Shown here: piece after piece, positions 9,641 through 18,045 of the stretch
Numbering within the stretch: position 1 is the first letter of the stretch
Layout of the letters: the number at the start of each line of letters is the position of its first letter
NCBI RefSeq assembly: GCF_017347095.1
Contig: NZ_JADPRZ010000003.1
Location: 124,001-188,000, forward strand
Direction of reading: 5' to 3'
From: Sporosarcina sp. E16_8
GTDB taxonomy: Bacteria; Bacillota; Bacilli; Bacillales_A; Planococcaceae
Length of the DNA: 64,000 bases
Made by a program: the position numbers and the translations under genes
The notes under the pieces: generated by a model
What the model was told of the DNA's origin: nothing
Seen by the model: only the letters and a program-made list of their open reading frames with translations
Database searches by the model: none

Positions 9641-10081
9641 ACTTGCAGCCGTTCCGTTTTTTAGTCCTGCCGCAAAGTTGTTGCCGTCCTTTGTCATCGA
9701 GTCGCTGATCAATTGAATATACAAAGTGATTGTTTCCGAAAAGTCGCCATGATAAAGATCAATGAACTCGTCAAATGATAGACCGGAACTCTTATTTGCT
9801 CCGATAAATGCAAGATAAATCACTTGGATCATTTTAGTGTCATCGAAGTTTTCCAGTAGTTCTAAATCAGTCTCGTCACCGCTTGTCATTCTTTCGAAGT
9901 CTTGCAGCTTTGCCAATTCCCCGACTAAACTACCCTCGATGAGACCAAGATCACGACCGCGTTTCAATGCCGCGTTTGTCAAAAATGCTGGGTGCGTTTT
10001 TTCGTTTGTGTAAATCATTTCAAATTCGCCCTCGACCTCATGTGATACTGCCTCTTTTAACGTTACTTTTTGGATTTTCAT
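9629..10081 (-). CDS. tail assembly chaperone (gpG-like)
   Basis: 150-aa protein, ATG 10081, ending AASKKK on an A9 slippery run. The sequence TNAALKRGRDLGLIEGSLVGEL and MIQVIYLAFIGANKSSGLSFDE resembles small helical tail chaperones of gram-positive siphoviruses. Such proteins coat the tape measure during tail assembly. It sits between the tail tube gene and the tape measure, the invariant position for G/GT proteins. A rho-independent terminator lies upstream at 10112-10140, so its expression relative to the tube protein may be lowered. Confidence 0.8.
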   Translation of the reverse strand: MKIQKVTLKEAVSHEVEGEFEMIYTNEKTHPAFLTNAALKRGRDLGLIEGSLVGELAKLQDFERMTSGDETDLELLENFDDTKMIQVIYLAFIGANKSSGLSFDEFIDLYHGDFSETITLYIQLISDSMTKDGNNFAAGLKNGTAASKKK

Positions 10082-10111
10082 TATTCATTTCCCCCTAAGT
10101 TTAATTTTGCT

Positions 10112-10140
10112 AAAAAAAAAGCCCCATCACGCGGACAGGG
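10112..10140 (-). terminator. intrinsic terminator after the major tail protein gene
   Basis: On the minus strand CCCTGTC pairs with GATGGGG (two wobbles) around a CGCGT loop and is followed by nine T residues. It lies downstream of the major tail protein stop and upstream of the chaperone gene. This is a typical place for partial termination, which keeps tube protein more abundant than the chaperones. Confidence 0.75.
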
Positions 10141-10170
10141 ACAATTCTTTGTATCGTTATGAAGCTACTA

Positions 10171-10761
10171 TTAAGGCAGTAAAGATTTAACCAACTCTGT
10201 TGTAAATGCTGTATGCCATGACGTTGCAATTGCAACGTCCGCCTCTTCAATTTCCGTAACCATTGCCTCATAATAAAACTTGTTGTTAGGATCCACTAGT
10301 GCCGTGAATTCCATTTCCAGCAAAGCTACCTCGTCCTGCCCGTTTTCAACTTTAATCTGGAAACCGGAAGCGTTAGAAGAGTTAGGGAATGCGATTAGTT
10401 TAACAACGTCTTCGAATTCATCCACTACGTCAGCGGTAAAGATAAAACGTTTACCAAGTGATTCGGGACCGTATGCAAAGACGCCCGCTTTCAGCCCTTC
10501 GTTTGAAAGTCCGAAAATATCACGTGCAACGTCAACCGGAATATGTGCAGATACGCTCAAATTCATTTTAAGAGGGATAACAACTTTCTTCGCCTCTACA
10601 CCTTCACAGATTTTAACTAGTTCTTTTACCTCTGTCTCACCTTCGATAGAACCGACGCAACCGAACGAAGTACCCGCCCCCGCGACGTTGTTTTCAAAGA
10701 CCTGGATACTCGCATTCTTGATTGATACCGCGTCAAACTCGATAACTTTTGTAACTGCCAT
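10171..10761 (-). CDS. major tail tube protein
   Basis: 196-aa protein with AGGAGG ahead of ATG 10761. Sequences such as VIPLKMNLSVSAHIPVDVAR and EVALLEMEFTALVDPNNKFY are the beta-strand pattern of siphovirus tail tube proteins. It is followed by a terminator and the chaperone pair, and preceded by the gp10-like tail terminator gene, which is the standard order. It should polymerise as hexameric rings around the tape measure. The length is in the normal range. Identity rests on order and pattern. Confidence 0.85.
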   Translation of the reverse strand: MAVTKVIEFDAVSIKNASIQVFENNVAGAGTSFGCVGSIEGETEVKELVKICEGVEAKKVVIPLKMNLSVSAHIPVDVARDIFGLSNEGLKAGVFAYGPESLGKRFIFTADVVDEFEDVVKLIAFPNSSNASGFQIKVENGQDEVALLEMEFTALVDPNNKFYYEAMVTEIEEADVAIATSWHTAFTTELVKSLLP

Positions 10762-11178
10762 TTATAAAACCTCCTGTATGATTTGGGTTAGTTTCTCGCT
10801 CATTTTTTCGACGATGATGGGTGTCGCTGCGTCTAGTCCGCGTTGCATAAAATGATGCGCCGTCGGGTTGCTGCGTCCTCGTCCTTCGTCCGGAAATACA
10901 AGATAGCCATAACTACCCTTGTTACTTGCAGCGCCGCCTTTTGTTAACACTGTGAATTCAAGATTTCCCGTCCTACTCTTTGCCCAATTGCTGTTTTTCG
11001 AGTGGTTTTTATGGCGTTTGGATACTGGCAATAAATTCGTAATTTGCTCCGTGGCTATTCTAACGCCCTCGACGTGCAATACTTCATTAATCGCCTGTTC
11101 CGCTTTCCCTGGAATGAGTTTGATATTCCTTTCCAGCGCCTCAATTTCCTTGTAATCTATTTCAAATCTGACACCCAA
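10762..11178 (-). CDS. HK97 gp10-like head-tail/tail completion protein
   Basis: 138-aa protein directly abutting the tail tube gene. The segment INEVLHVEGVRIATEQITNLLPVSK, the later TGNLEFTVLTKGG and a C-terminal amphipathic helix (MSEKLTQIIQEVL) follow the HK97 gp10 family. Members complete the head or the tail end before joining. A small overlap (11162-11178) with the upstream gene suggests coupling. The family is known to be structural; the exact step cannot be told from sequence. Confidence 0.8.
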   Translation of the reverse strand: MGVRFEIDYKEIEALERNIKLIPGKAEQAINEVLHVEGVRIATEQITNLLPVSKRHKNHSKNSNWAKSRTGNLEFTVLTKGGAASNKGSYGYLVFPDEGRGRSNPTAHHFMQRGLDAATPIIVEKMSEKLTQIIQEVL

Positions 11179-11557
11179 TATTAATCCTCCTCACATAAGT
11201 AAGAATGACGCGATCAATAAAGCGGTCTGTATCTTTCTTTTGTAGACGTTGTTTTTCGGTGCGTTCAAGCGTCATGCCCTTAACTCCCGACAGCGCCATG
11301 ATAATATCCACTGTTTGCTCATCAATATCAGATCGATTTTCGGAATAATAATAAATGTGAATGGCTTGCGTCAAGCTTTTCATATCTTTCTCATTCTTCA
11401 TGCCGCTAGTTTCATAAACAAAACAATGGTAATCGATTAACCCTTTTTCCTCGTCTTCCGCTATCTCATCCTCAAATACAGGGATAGAGAAAGAGGACAG
11501 ACCGGCGTGTATATCGCTGATCTGCCCTCTCATATGCGTTTTTGTTTTACTCAACAA
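11162..11557 (-). CDS. tail terminator/completion protein
   Basis: I place the start at a TTG at 11557, since AGGAGG lies 6 nt before it and the longer upstream frame has no ribosome site. TTG at 11554 or ATG at 11533 are alternatives. This gives 131 aa. The body (KGLIDYHCFVYETSGMKN; LTQAIHIYYYSENRSDIDEQ; RFIDRVILTYVRRI) has the alternating pattern of small tail-terminator proteins found between head-closure and tail tube genes. It overlaps the preceding stop (TTGAGTAA), implying translational coupling. Confidence 0.7.
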   Translation of the reverse strand: MLSKTKTHMRGQISDIHAGLSSFSIPVFEDEIAEDEEKGLIDYHCFVYETSGMKNEKDMKSLTQAIHIYYYSENRSDIDEQTVDIIMALSGVKGMTLERTEKQRLQKKDTDRFIDRVILTYVRRINIGCQI

Positions 11558-11903
11558 CGCCCACCTCCTGCAAATAAAAATACAGACAACTTTTTTCGCG
11601 GTCGGGATCGACCTTGATAACATCAAATTCGATGCCATCTTTAACTACCTTTAATTTGCTGCGGTTAATCCCATGAAACGATGGCGGAAACAACGTCTTC
11701 AATTTATAGTCCAGTGTCGCACTCATAAATGACGCCAACTGATAGTCGGTATCACGACAGGATATTTCTTTATAAGCTAGTCTGCCGACCGCCTGAAAGG
11801 TTTCACCTATACGCTTACCTGTTTCGGTCCGCTTAGTTTCTTTGTAACCATAAGTAACAAACCCGTCATTGTATGTTTCACGGACCTGGTGATTCTTCGC
11901 CAT
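11547..11903 (-). CDS. head closure / head-tail joining protein
   Basis: 118-aa protein, ATG 11903. Sequence features are VTYGYKETKRTETGKRIG and a C-terminal strand EKSCLYFYLQEVGVV, consistent with head-tail joining proteins of the SPP1 gp16 / Phage_H_T_join type. These plug the portal after packaging. It overlaps both neighbours by about 10-25 nt, the usual packing of connector genes. Assignment is by position and size more than by strong motif. Confidence 0.65.
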   Translation of the reverse strand: MAKNHQVRETYNDGFVTYGYKETKRTETGKRIGETFQAVGRLAYKEISCRDTDYQLASFMSATLDYKLKTLFPPSFHGINRSKLKVVKDGIEFDVIKVDPDREKSCLYFYLQEVGVVE

Positions 11904-12177
11904 CCACAGTCACCACCTTGCCTAATGCGACATGTATGATAAGTCGTTTTAACTCATGACCAAAGTTGATTTCGAATTCGTCAGACGCGTTATTGTAGGA
12001 ATATCGACAACGTTCGAGTAACAAATCCTTTAACCACTCGTTTTTTTCGAAATTAAAAGCCGCGCCCGTCAACTCGACAAGGTACGACTTCGAACGTTCG
12101 ATAGTTTTCGATAGATCTGCATCTTCCTCGTTCCACGTAATCCGCAAACGACTTTTCAATTCGACGAGCAACGTCAT
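11878..12177 (-). CDS. head-tail connector protein (gp6-like)
   Basis: 99-aa helical protein, ATG 12177. It opens with LLVELKSRLRITWNEEDADL and continues with KSYLVELTGAAFNF and LLLERCRYSYNNASDEFE. This matches the gp6-like connector family pattern, in which N-terminal helices recognise an incoming DNA-packed head and form a ring on the portal. It overlaps the next gene and follows the capsid cluster, as expected for the first connector. Confidence 0.75.
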   Translation of the reverse strand: MTLLVELKSRLRITWNEEDADLSKTIERSKSYLVELTGAAFNFEKNEWLKDLLLERCRYSYNNASDEFEINFGHELKRLIIHVALGKVVTVDGEESPGP

Positions 12178-12380
12178 TCCGCATCACTCGACTTTTCAGA
12201 TTTTTTCTCCGGCTTAATCTCAGCACCGAGAAAAGGAACTTTCCAACGATTCTCCGCACTTTTTAAAAATTTCACGCGTTTAGCATCAGCCTTGAATCCT
12301 GCTTTCGGATAGGTTTCGCCAATATTGTACTTTGTTTTTTCATGTTCATTTGCGATAAACGTATTGATCACTGGATACAT
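12174..12380 (-). CDS. small capsid-associated hypothetical protein
   Basis: 68-aa protein. ATG 12380 is chosen because GGAGGTG stands 7 nt before it; a GTG two codons upstream is too close to the ribosome site. The C-terminus is lysine/glutamate-rich (EKKSEKSSD), the middle (NIGETYPKAGFKADAKRVKFL) has no known domain. Small charged proteins between capsid and connector genes can be head decoration or assembly factors, but nothing here proves that. It overlaps the connector start by 4 nt. Confidence 0.65.
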   Translation of the reverse strand: MYPVINTFIANEHEKTKYNIGETYPKAGFKADAKRVKFLKSAENRWKVPFLGAEIKPEKKSEKSSDAE

Positions 12381-12396
12381 ACACAATCACCTCCAA

Positions 12397-13581
12397 TTAG
12401 GGTGTAGGTGTTTCGGCTTCAACCCGAGTTAGTTTCATATTTTCAATATTGAACACAGTGAAAGAGTCTGCATCTAGCGGACGGCCATTAACGAGTTGTC
12501 GTACTAAGTACAGACGTTGGTCTTGGATCATTCGTAAGACATCCGTAGATTCCAGTTGCGCCTCTGCTCCGACACCCATAAAGTAATCTTTTGGCTTCCC
12601 GGCAATCATTGTATTGAGTGGTACTGCGGAAGACTGAACAACTTCTAGTCCTGGTACGGCGAAATTATCATAAGACCATGAACCGTCATCCTTCTGTTTT
12701 GCACCTAGAGCAAAGAATTTCGAAGCATAATCAAACGGATTAACAATAAGCGTCACACCCGTATATGGTCTAGTTCCATTTTTCGTAGTCGGCGCAAGGA
12801 TTTGACTGCCGATTGTCACAGGTGTGAAATCCGGTAGCGCAACTTTAGCTTTTTCGGGATATTCGCCACCAACGACAGCGCCATCAAGGTCGCGAGTCAT
12901 GCCGATTGGCTGTTTATTACCCGTTCCTACAACGATAACTTTTTCTAATTCAGACGCGATAATTTCCATTAGAAATGCACGGACGTAGCGATCTAACCAT
13001 TCTGGTCCAAGCTCAAACATTGCTTTACAAACGACTAGGAATCCCGAGAATTTGAACATGCCTTGGTCCACAGTTTTGAATCCGTGTCCAATCATTTCTT
13101 GAATGTCATCACACACGTCGCCCCAATACCCAGCAGTAGAACCTTCTTTGCGGGTTACCCATGCCGTCGTTGCACCTACACGCTGGAAATTAATGCGTGA
13201 AAGAAGTGGGTGCTCGATTGTCAAGTCCTCGAATACGCGGTCATACACAGTTGGTGGGACAAGTGCTGAAACGCCATCGAAAGATGTTACTTCGATTGCA
13301 GCATTATAAAATTTCTTTTCAGCAGTCGTAAGTGTGCGAACACCACGAGCTGTTAATGCTGCATCATCCCATTGTTCTTCGTTTGCGCGTTTCGCTTCAA
13401 GAATCGTTTCATTCATCATGTTTTGAAAATGGAGTGCGTTATTCTCATAGTTTTCCACGATTGCTTGTGCTACAAGTGTTGAATCGCCACTCTCAAAAAC
13501 TGCTTGCATTGCCGCGACTTGTTCTTCTTTTGTAGCAACCGGCATTTTGGGTGCTTTATCTAAATTTTTAATTCCTGTCAT
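12397..13581 (-). CDS. major capsid protein, HK97 fold
   Basis: 394 aa from ATG 13581 (AGGAGG 9 nt upstream). The N-terminal helical delta domain covers about 85 residues, followed by RTLTTAEKKFYNAAIEV and the segment VPPTVYDRVFEDLTIEHPLL typical of HK97-type capsids. The later LAPTTKNGTRPYTGVTLIVNP and a C-terminal strand with DADSFTVFNIENMKL complete the fold. It lies next to the ClpP-like protease gene, so the N-terminal part is probably cleaved during maturation. Family membership is clear from pattern and synteny. Confidence 0.9.
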   Translation of the reverse strand: MTGIKNLDKAPKMPVATKEEQVAAMQAVFESGDSTLVAQAIVENYENNALHFQNMMNETILEAKRANEEQWDDAALTARGVRTLTTAEKKFYNAAIEVTSFDGVSALVPPTVYDRVFEDLTIEHPLLSRINFQRVGATTAWVTRKEGSTAGYWGDVCDDIQEMIGHGFKTVDQGMFKFSGFLVVCKAMFELGPEWLDRYVRAFLMEIIASELEKVIVVGTGNKQPIGMTRDLDGAVVGGEYPEKAKVALPDFTPVTIGSQILAPTTKNGTRPYTGVTLIVNPFDYASKFFALGAKQKDDGSWSYDNFAVPGLEVVQSSAVPLNTMIAGKPKDYFMGVGAEAQLESTDVLRMIQDQRLYLVRQLVNGRPLDADSFTVFNIENMKLTRVEAETPTP

Positions 13582-13629
13582 TATCAATGACCTCCTGTTT
13601 TTTCACCAAATTAAAAACGCCTACTGGGA

Positions 13630-14361
13630 TCAGTCGCGTTTGAATTGGTTTAATATGTTTTTTGGTTGTTCGGGTGTTGACTGTGGATTAGGTTCGGTTT
13701 GTTTATTTCGGAATCGTGCAAGCACGCTATTTTTAAAGTCTTCGGGATCTGTTTGAACCGGCGCAATCGGCGCACCACCCACGCTGTCTGCTAGTCCAAA
13801 ATCAACCGCTTCGGACGCTGTGAACCACGTTTCATTGCTGACCATCGTTTCAATTTCGGGACGTTCTCCTTTAAAGCGCGTCATATAAATATCGATCAGC
13901 GATTGATTTAACTTGCCTAATACGACAGCTTCTTTTTCAAAGTCTTCTTTAAATCCCCACATTCCAGTCGATGCCTCATGAATCATTAGCATCCCTCCAA
14001 TATTAATGATAAGCACATCGGCTGCCATTGCGATGATTGAAGCTGCTGATGCTGCCCATCCGTCAATATATATAATGATTTTTGCGGAATGTGTTTTCAG
14101 TAAATTATAAATTGCGATTCCATCAAATGCGGAACCACCCGGACTATTCAAGCGCACAATGATTTCACTGGACGTGATATTTTTAAGTGCGTTTTCAACG
14201 TCGCCAGCTGTCGTAGATTCACCGAACCAAGATTCGCCAATTTCGCCATAGATAACGATAGTTGATTGAGTATTATCCGCATTCGTTTCAGCTTTGAATT
14301 GATGCGGGACGCTTACCTTTTCATCATACTTTTCATTTTTAAATCGTCGTTTCCTTGTCAT
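13630..14361 (-). CDS. prohead protease, ClpP-like serine peptidase
   Basis: 243 aa, ATG 14361 after GGGGGTG. Residues 30-205 follow the ClpP/S14 fold: EIIVRLNSPGGSAFDGIAIY, then GWAASAASIIAMAAD carrying the nucleophile serine, then MLMIHEASTGMWG carrying the histidine. This is the phage maturation protease that removes the capsid scaffolding domain. The C-terminal tail (KQTEPNPQSTPEQPKN) is disordered. It overlaps the portal stop by 4 nt, with the capsid gene 48 nt downstream, the classical portal-protease-capsid order. Confidence 0.9.
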   Translation of the reverse strand: MTRKRRFKNEKYDEKVSVPHQFKAETNADNTQSTIVIYGEIGESWFGESTTAGDVENALKNITSSEIIVRLNSPGGSAFDGIAIYNLLKTHSAKIIIYIDGWAASAASIIAMAADVLIINIGGMLMIHEASTGMWGFKEDFEKEAVVLGKLNQSLIDIYMTRFKGERPEIETMVSNETWFTASEAVDFGLADSVGGAPIAPVQTDPEDFKNSVLARFRNKQTEPNPQSTPEQPKNILNQFKRD

Positions 14362-15524
14362 TCATTTTCACCCCCTTTCAAATGAGTTTCAGCACCCACA
14401 CGCTCATAGTTCTTCGTGACAAATCGATAATCACCGTACTCTTCATCGATTGGTTCGCGACCAAGGATCTCTTGAATATCATTAATCGTGGCAGAACCGA
14501 TTGCGAACAGCTTATCTACAGCGGTTGCGACCTGTCCAATATCAATTACTTTGATTTTCGATGTATCGATTTTCAAATAAGTACGCTCAGTATATTCTTG
14601 TTTGGTATACATTTTCCGATTGAATTCATCCGCTATTAATTCTGCGGGTGGTCTAATAGCAAACATCAAAAAAGAATTCGTCTGCTTTTCAACGTCTGCA
14701 AGGTCGCCTTTTAATAAGCCCCGTGGGACGTGGAAAGCCATTGCCACAAAATTAAATATATCGTCAATCAGATTATTAATATCTCGGCTGTCAGTGGAAC
14801 CCATTGCAGAATTCGAATCGCTCATATCCTCGAACACATATCCGTCCTGGAGTTGAAATGCCGTGCCTTCTTTGTCGGGATCAAACCAGTTTTTTAATTG
14901 CCCCTCGAACATGGCGTCAACGGCTTCTTGCATTTCTTTCGTTTGTGCTCGTAGGAAGTCGCCTTTTATTAAAAGACGTTTGTTATTCTTGCGACGATAA
15001 TATGACATTGATGAGGCAAGCAATTTCCCATAAGACTCATACAAACCGTTTATAACCTTCAACAGGTTTCTATCTTTCACCCGAATGTGGATGACATCTT
15101 TTTCGTAAAATGTTTTATCCAACTGTAATTCGCCGACTTTAACTTTTTTATACATATTCGGCTTAAATGCATACTCCATCATTTCGAATTCATCTGCTAC
15201 ATATAACTGATCGTCTTGCATAATGATTAAGCATTCGGTGTCGTATACATATTTACGGACGACATCATGGAAAAATTCTGTAGCGCTTTGATTGACGTTC
15301 GGTTGCACGTTTAGCAGATAATACATTTCGCCACGAATCGGCTTTCCTTTTGAATAAGTTTGAATCTCGCAACCGGACAAAGCATTCGCGATTAAGTCCA
15401 CGCATGTTTCGACAGCTAATTGTTTATAGTAATACTCAACACTCAACACATAATGACAATTATCCAAGTTCAACGTATTAGTGTTTTTATTGAATATCGT
15501 CCGTGCCCAATCTACAAACCCCAA
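14358..15524 (-). CDS. portal protein
   Basis: 388 aa from TTG 15524, which follows AAAGGGGGTG by 4 nt. An upstream in-frame ATG would overlap terminase and has no ribosome site. The protein has the HK97 portal pattern: YYKQLAVETCVDLIANALSG near the start, EMYYLLNVQPNVNQSATEF, and FVAMAFHVPRGLLKGDLADVEKQ in the C-terminal half. It forms the dodecameric ring for DNA entry and exit. Located directly after the terminase large subunit, as usual. Confidence 0.9.
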   Translation of the reverse strand: MGFVDWARTIFNKNTNTLNLDNCHYVLSVEYYYKQLAVETCVDLIANALSGCEIQTYSKGKPIRGEMYYLLNVQPNVNQSATEFFHDVVRKYVYDTECLIIMQDDQLYVADEFEMMEYAFKPNMYKKVKVGELQLDKTFYEKDVIHIRVKDRNLLKVINGLYESYGKLLASSMSYYRRKNNKRLLIKGDFLRAQTKEMQEAVDAMFEGQLKNWFDPDKEGTAFQLQDGYVFEDMSDSNSAMGSTDSRDINNLIDDIFNFVAMAFHVPRGLLKGDLADVEKQTNSFLMFAIRPPAELIADEFNRKMYTKQEYTERTYLKIDTSKIKVIDIGQVATAVDKLFAIGSATINDIQEILGREPIDEEYGDYRFVTKNYERVGAETHLKGGENE

Positions 15525-15537
15525 ATTTTCACCCCCT

Positions 15538-17196
15538 TTAAAAACTGTATGATTTGAATATCTTAGCAACATTTTCGGGTGTTAGCGTTTGCGATTCTCT
15601 CAGTTCCAAATCAAATTGCAATGCATGAAGAAACGCGAAAAAGCCGTCCGTCTTACGTGTCTTCGGCTCAATTTTTTCATATGAAATATTTCCTTTGCCA
15701 TCTGGTTTGGCGTAGGTGTTATTGACATACCAGCGCATCATCATGTCATCGCCGAATACAATATTTTTGTAGGAAAACATTTCCTCAATGATCGGTTGTA
15801 ATTGCGTATGTGTCTTAGTTCCACTTCGCGCTATTTCTAACCTGAATCCAAATTCCTCAAACACTTCGCGCAAATGATTAATACGATATAAGTCACTAGT
15901 AATCTTTTTGATATTGTACAATTTAGATTGCTCCACAAACCATGCTGCGATAATTTCAGCCTTATTCGTTTCCTCATAGATGATCGTAACGAGCCCTTTT
16001 TCCACAGCTAATTCAATGTCTATTTTAAAATTTGTTAGCTGCAAGGAGCGGTGATTAATAAACGTGTGACCTTTCCAGTACCGCTTACCATCCTTTTTAA
16101 ATAGCAATCCGACACCCACAAAGTCGCGTGTATCCGCATAGTCAATACCACCGATGCAATCAGCACCCTTGAAATCGGGAAACGGTTGATTCGTCGCGAC
16201 AATCTTGTCCCAATCTGCAACGCCATCCTGTGACAGTTGAGATGGGATGTTCATACGCTTTGTCATAAATTCAATCCGTGCAGACGGCCGCTCTTTCATT
16301 CGATCATATTCAAGCACCATTTCCAGTTTCAAATCCGGCATATGTTCGATGGATGGATTAGCTTTTTCCCACATTCTCGAATCATGAACTTCCTCGGAAT
16401 CATCTAACCGACAAATAAACGGGAACATTCGAGAGTTTGGTAATTCGCCGTTCAGCACACGTTCAGCTTCTTCTTTCATCTGATCAAGAAAACCGTCACG
16501 TACATTACCATCAGTAGTCAGATAGATTCTTCGAGGACGGGGTACTTTACCGAGACCAGAAGTAAATACTTTGATATTGTCTTCCGTTTCGTATGCATGA
16601 ATTTCATCGAACACCACAACGCCTGGACGAAATCCATCTTTCGTTTTTGCGTTATTCGTGTAGTAACTGACTTCTGCTTTATTCTTGTAATGCCGAATAA
16701 GCTGCATCGTCTTGCGGAAATGCTTGCGGAAAATACCCCAATAATCTTCAAGTACATCTTTCAAATCGTTGAACGAGGTTTTCGCTTGACGCTCAGACGT
16801 TGCCACAATGTCTACGTTGTATCCTCGAATTTCTTGCTTGCCGATAAAATGAAACGCAAGACCTGCTAGAAATGCGTTCTTTCCTGCGCCACGTCCCATG
16901 TATAAAAGGAATTCATTAAATACTAATGATCCGTCCGTGTAAAATAATCCGAACATGCAAGCAATGACGAATTTTTGCCATTTGAAAAGCTCGAATGGAA
17001 AATACTTTTCGATGGATTCAATCGCCTCTTCTACAGCGAAATGATTAATTGTAATGTCGTCTTGGTTCAACTTACTTTTAACGAGTTCGATTAATTTATA
17101 GACATCTTCGCTCACGATTATTTCCCCACGACCAACAGCCGAGAAATAACCATGGATATATTTGTTGTATTTTAAATCAGTATGGATCATCTTCAT
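15538..17196 (-). CDS. terL: terminase large subunit
   Basis: 552 aa. The ATPase half shows Walker A MGRGAGKNAFLAGL near residue 105, Walker B GVVVFDEIHAYE near residue 195 and the coupling segment YLTTDGNVRDG. The nuclease half starts at IGGIDYADTRDF and contains a later acidic cluster around FGDDMMMRW. This is the DNA packaging motor and headful/cos cleavage enzyme. It overlaps the small subunit by 20 nt. The family is the HK97-like/phage terminase type that cuts cos sites when paired with P27 small subunits and HNH proteins. Confidence 0.95.
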   Translation of the reverse strand: MKMIHTDLKYNKYIHGYFSAVGRGEIIVSEDVYKLIELVKSKLNQDDITINHFAVEEAIESIEKYFPFELFKWQKFVIACMFGLFYTDGSLVFNEFLLYMGRGAGKNAFLAGLAFHFIGKQEIRGYNVDIVATSERQAKTSFNDLKDVLEDYWGIFRKHFRKTMQLIRHYKNKAEVSYYTNNAKTKDGFRPGVVVFDEIHAYETEDNIKVFTSGLGKVPRPRRIYLTTDGNVRDGFLDQMKEEAERVLNGELPNSRMFPFICRLDDSEEVHDSRMWEKANPSIEHMPDLKLEMVLEYDRMKERPSARIEFMTKRMNIPSQLSQDGVADWDKIVATNQPFPDFKGADCIGGIDYADTRDFVGVGLLFKKDGKRYWKGHTFINHRSLQLTNFKIDIELAVEKGLVTIIYEETNKAEIIAAWFVEQSKLYNIKKITSDLYRINHLREVFEEFGFRLEIARSGTKTHTQLQPIIEEMFSYKNIVFGDDMMMRWYVNNTYAKPDGKGNISYEKIEPKTRKTDGFFAFLHALQFDLELRESQTLTPENVAKIFKSYSF

Positions 17197-17485
17197 CAGC
17201 TACTTGTCTTACCGGTTTCAGTCCCAATTCCGAAATCAACCTCAACATTTGATTATTCGTTTTTGCATATTCCGGAATGGACGGATTAATTTTAAGTCCT
17301 GTACTTGTCATTGTTTTAGCACCATTACTTTTAAAATCATCTTCAAGCGCTTTGGCCATATCCCACATAATTAAATATTTGTCCACCAAATCCACAAAAT
17401 GATCTCCGGATACTCCGTCAATATTCAATTGTTCAAGTAATCCTTTTTTGATTTTATTACGCAAAACCGATACTTCGTTACTCAA
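17177..17485 (-). CDS. terS: terminase small subunit, P27 family
   Basis: 102 aa, TTG 17485 after AAAGGGGGGAGG. The helical sequence GDHFVDLVDKYLIMWDMAKAL and the motif KTMTSTGLKINPSIPEYAK match P27-type small subunits. These bind the packaging site and load TerL. The C-terminus is acidic (ADEDDPY). It precedes TerL with overlap and follows the HNH gene, the arrangement known from HK97-like cos phages. Confidence 0.85.
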   Translation of the reverse strand: MSNEVSVLRNKIKKGLLEQLNIDGVSGDHFVDLVDKYLIMWDMAKALEDDFKSNGAKTMTSTGLKINPSIPEYAKTNNQMLRLISELGLKPVRQVADEDDPY

Positions 17486-17603
17486 TTTCCTCCCCCCTTT
17501 TTAACTTCCATTTATTTACTTTCTTTTACACGTGAGGAATCCCAAAAATATATTTTTTCTTGACCTCCACTCGTTGAAGGTCCCTCCAAGTAAAAGTTAA
17601 AAC

Positions 17604-17624
17604 TTTTGACCCGGGGGGTATGTT
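17604..17624. other. candidate cos/packaging site
   Basis: Between the HNH and small-terminase genes, the plus strand has an unusual G/C block (CCCGGGGGGT) in an otherwise AT-leaning 150-bp spacer. Cos sites of HNH-containing gram-positive siphoviruses lie just upstream of terS and are often G/C-rich with single-stranded extensions. I cannot define the cleavage positions. The placement is inference. Confidence 0.4.
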
Positions 17625-17632
17625 GTGACGAG

Positions 17633-17953
17633 TCACCATCGTTCTACGTTCATGAATTTCTTTTCCACCACATCTTTCAATCGTTCGTGCGCATCGTTGT
17701 GACAAGGGATGCACAGGCTTTGTAAGTTGTTTAGTTTTAACGACAAATGTGGATGAGTCTTGACCTCTTTTAAATGATGAACGTTTTGGACTCGCTTGTA
17801 TCGCCCTTTACTTTTGCACACCTGGCACTCATAGTTGTCACGACGTCTTGCCTGTTCACGGACCGCAAACCACTCTTTCGACTTATAAAACTTCATGAGT
17901 TTGTCCTGTCGAATGAAGTTAATTAATTCAGTTTCACGTTTGTCCGTAATCAT
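17633..17953 (-). CDS. HNH endonuclease
   Basis: 106 aa, ATG 17953. Zinc-binding CQVCKSKG and CIPCHNDAH frame the HNH core VHHLKEVKTHPHL, with the final N...H in LNNLQSLCIPCHNDAHE. It resembles HK97 gp74-type nucleases that work with terminase in cos cleavage and packaging. Its position directly before terS supports this. The start overlaps the stop of the preceding tiny gene (AAATGA). Confidence 0.9.
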   Translation of the reverse strand: MITDKRETELINFIRQDKLMKFYKSKEWFAVREQARRRDNYECQVCKSKGRYKRVQNVHHLKEVKTHPHLSLKLNNLQSLCIPCHNDAHERLKDVVEKKFMNVERW

Positions 17954-18045
17954 TTTGTGTACCTATTGATTGCCCAATATAGTAGAAGAAGCGGGATTGT
18001 CACACACACGGTCATTATCAATCCGACTACTATCATGTCATCCAC
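17950..18045 (-). CDS. putative 31-aa single-pass membrane peptide
   Basis: An open frame from GTG 18045 encodes VDDMIVVGLIMTVCVT plus IPLLLLYWAINRYTK: one hydrophobic helix with a basic C-terminus. Its stop overlaps the HNH start by 4 nt, consistent with translational coupling, and it overlaps the preceding 57-aa gene by 13 nt. No clear ribosome site is visible, so it may be untranslated. Function unknown. Confidence 0.4.
   Translation of the reverse strand: MDDMIVVGLIMTVCVTIPLLLLYWAINRYTK

Noticed and set aside
17526-17714. A 62-codon minus-strand frame covering the HNH-terS gap
   Set aside because: It overlaps the end of the HNH gene in another frame, lacks a ribosome site and covers the probable cos site.
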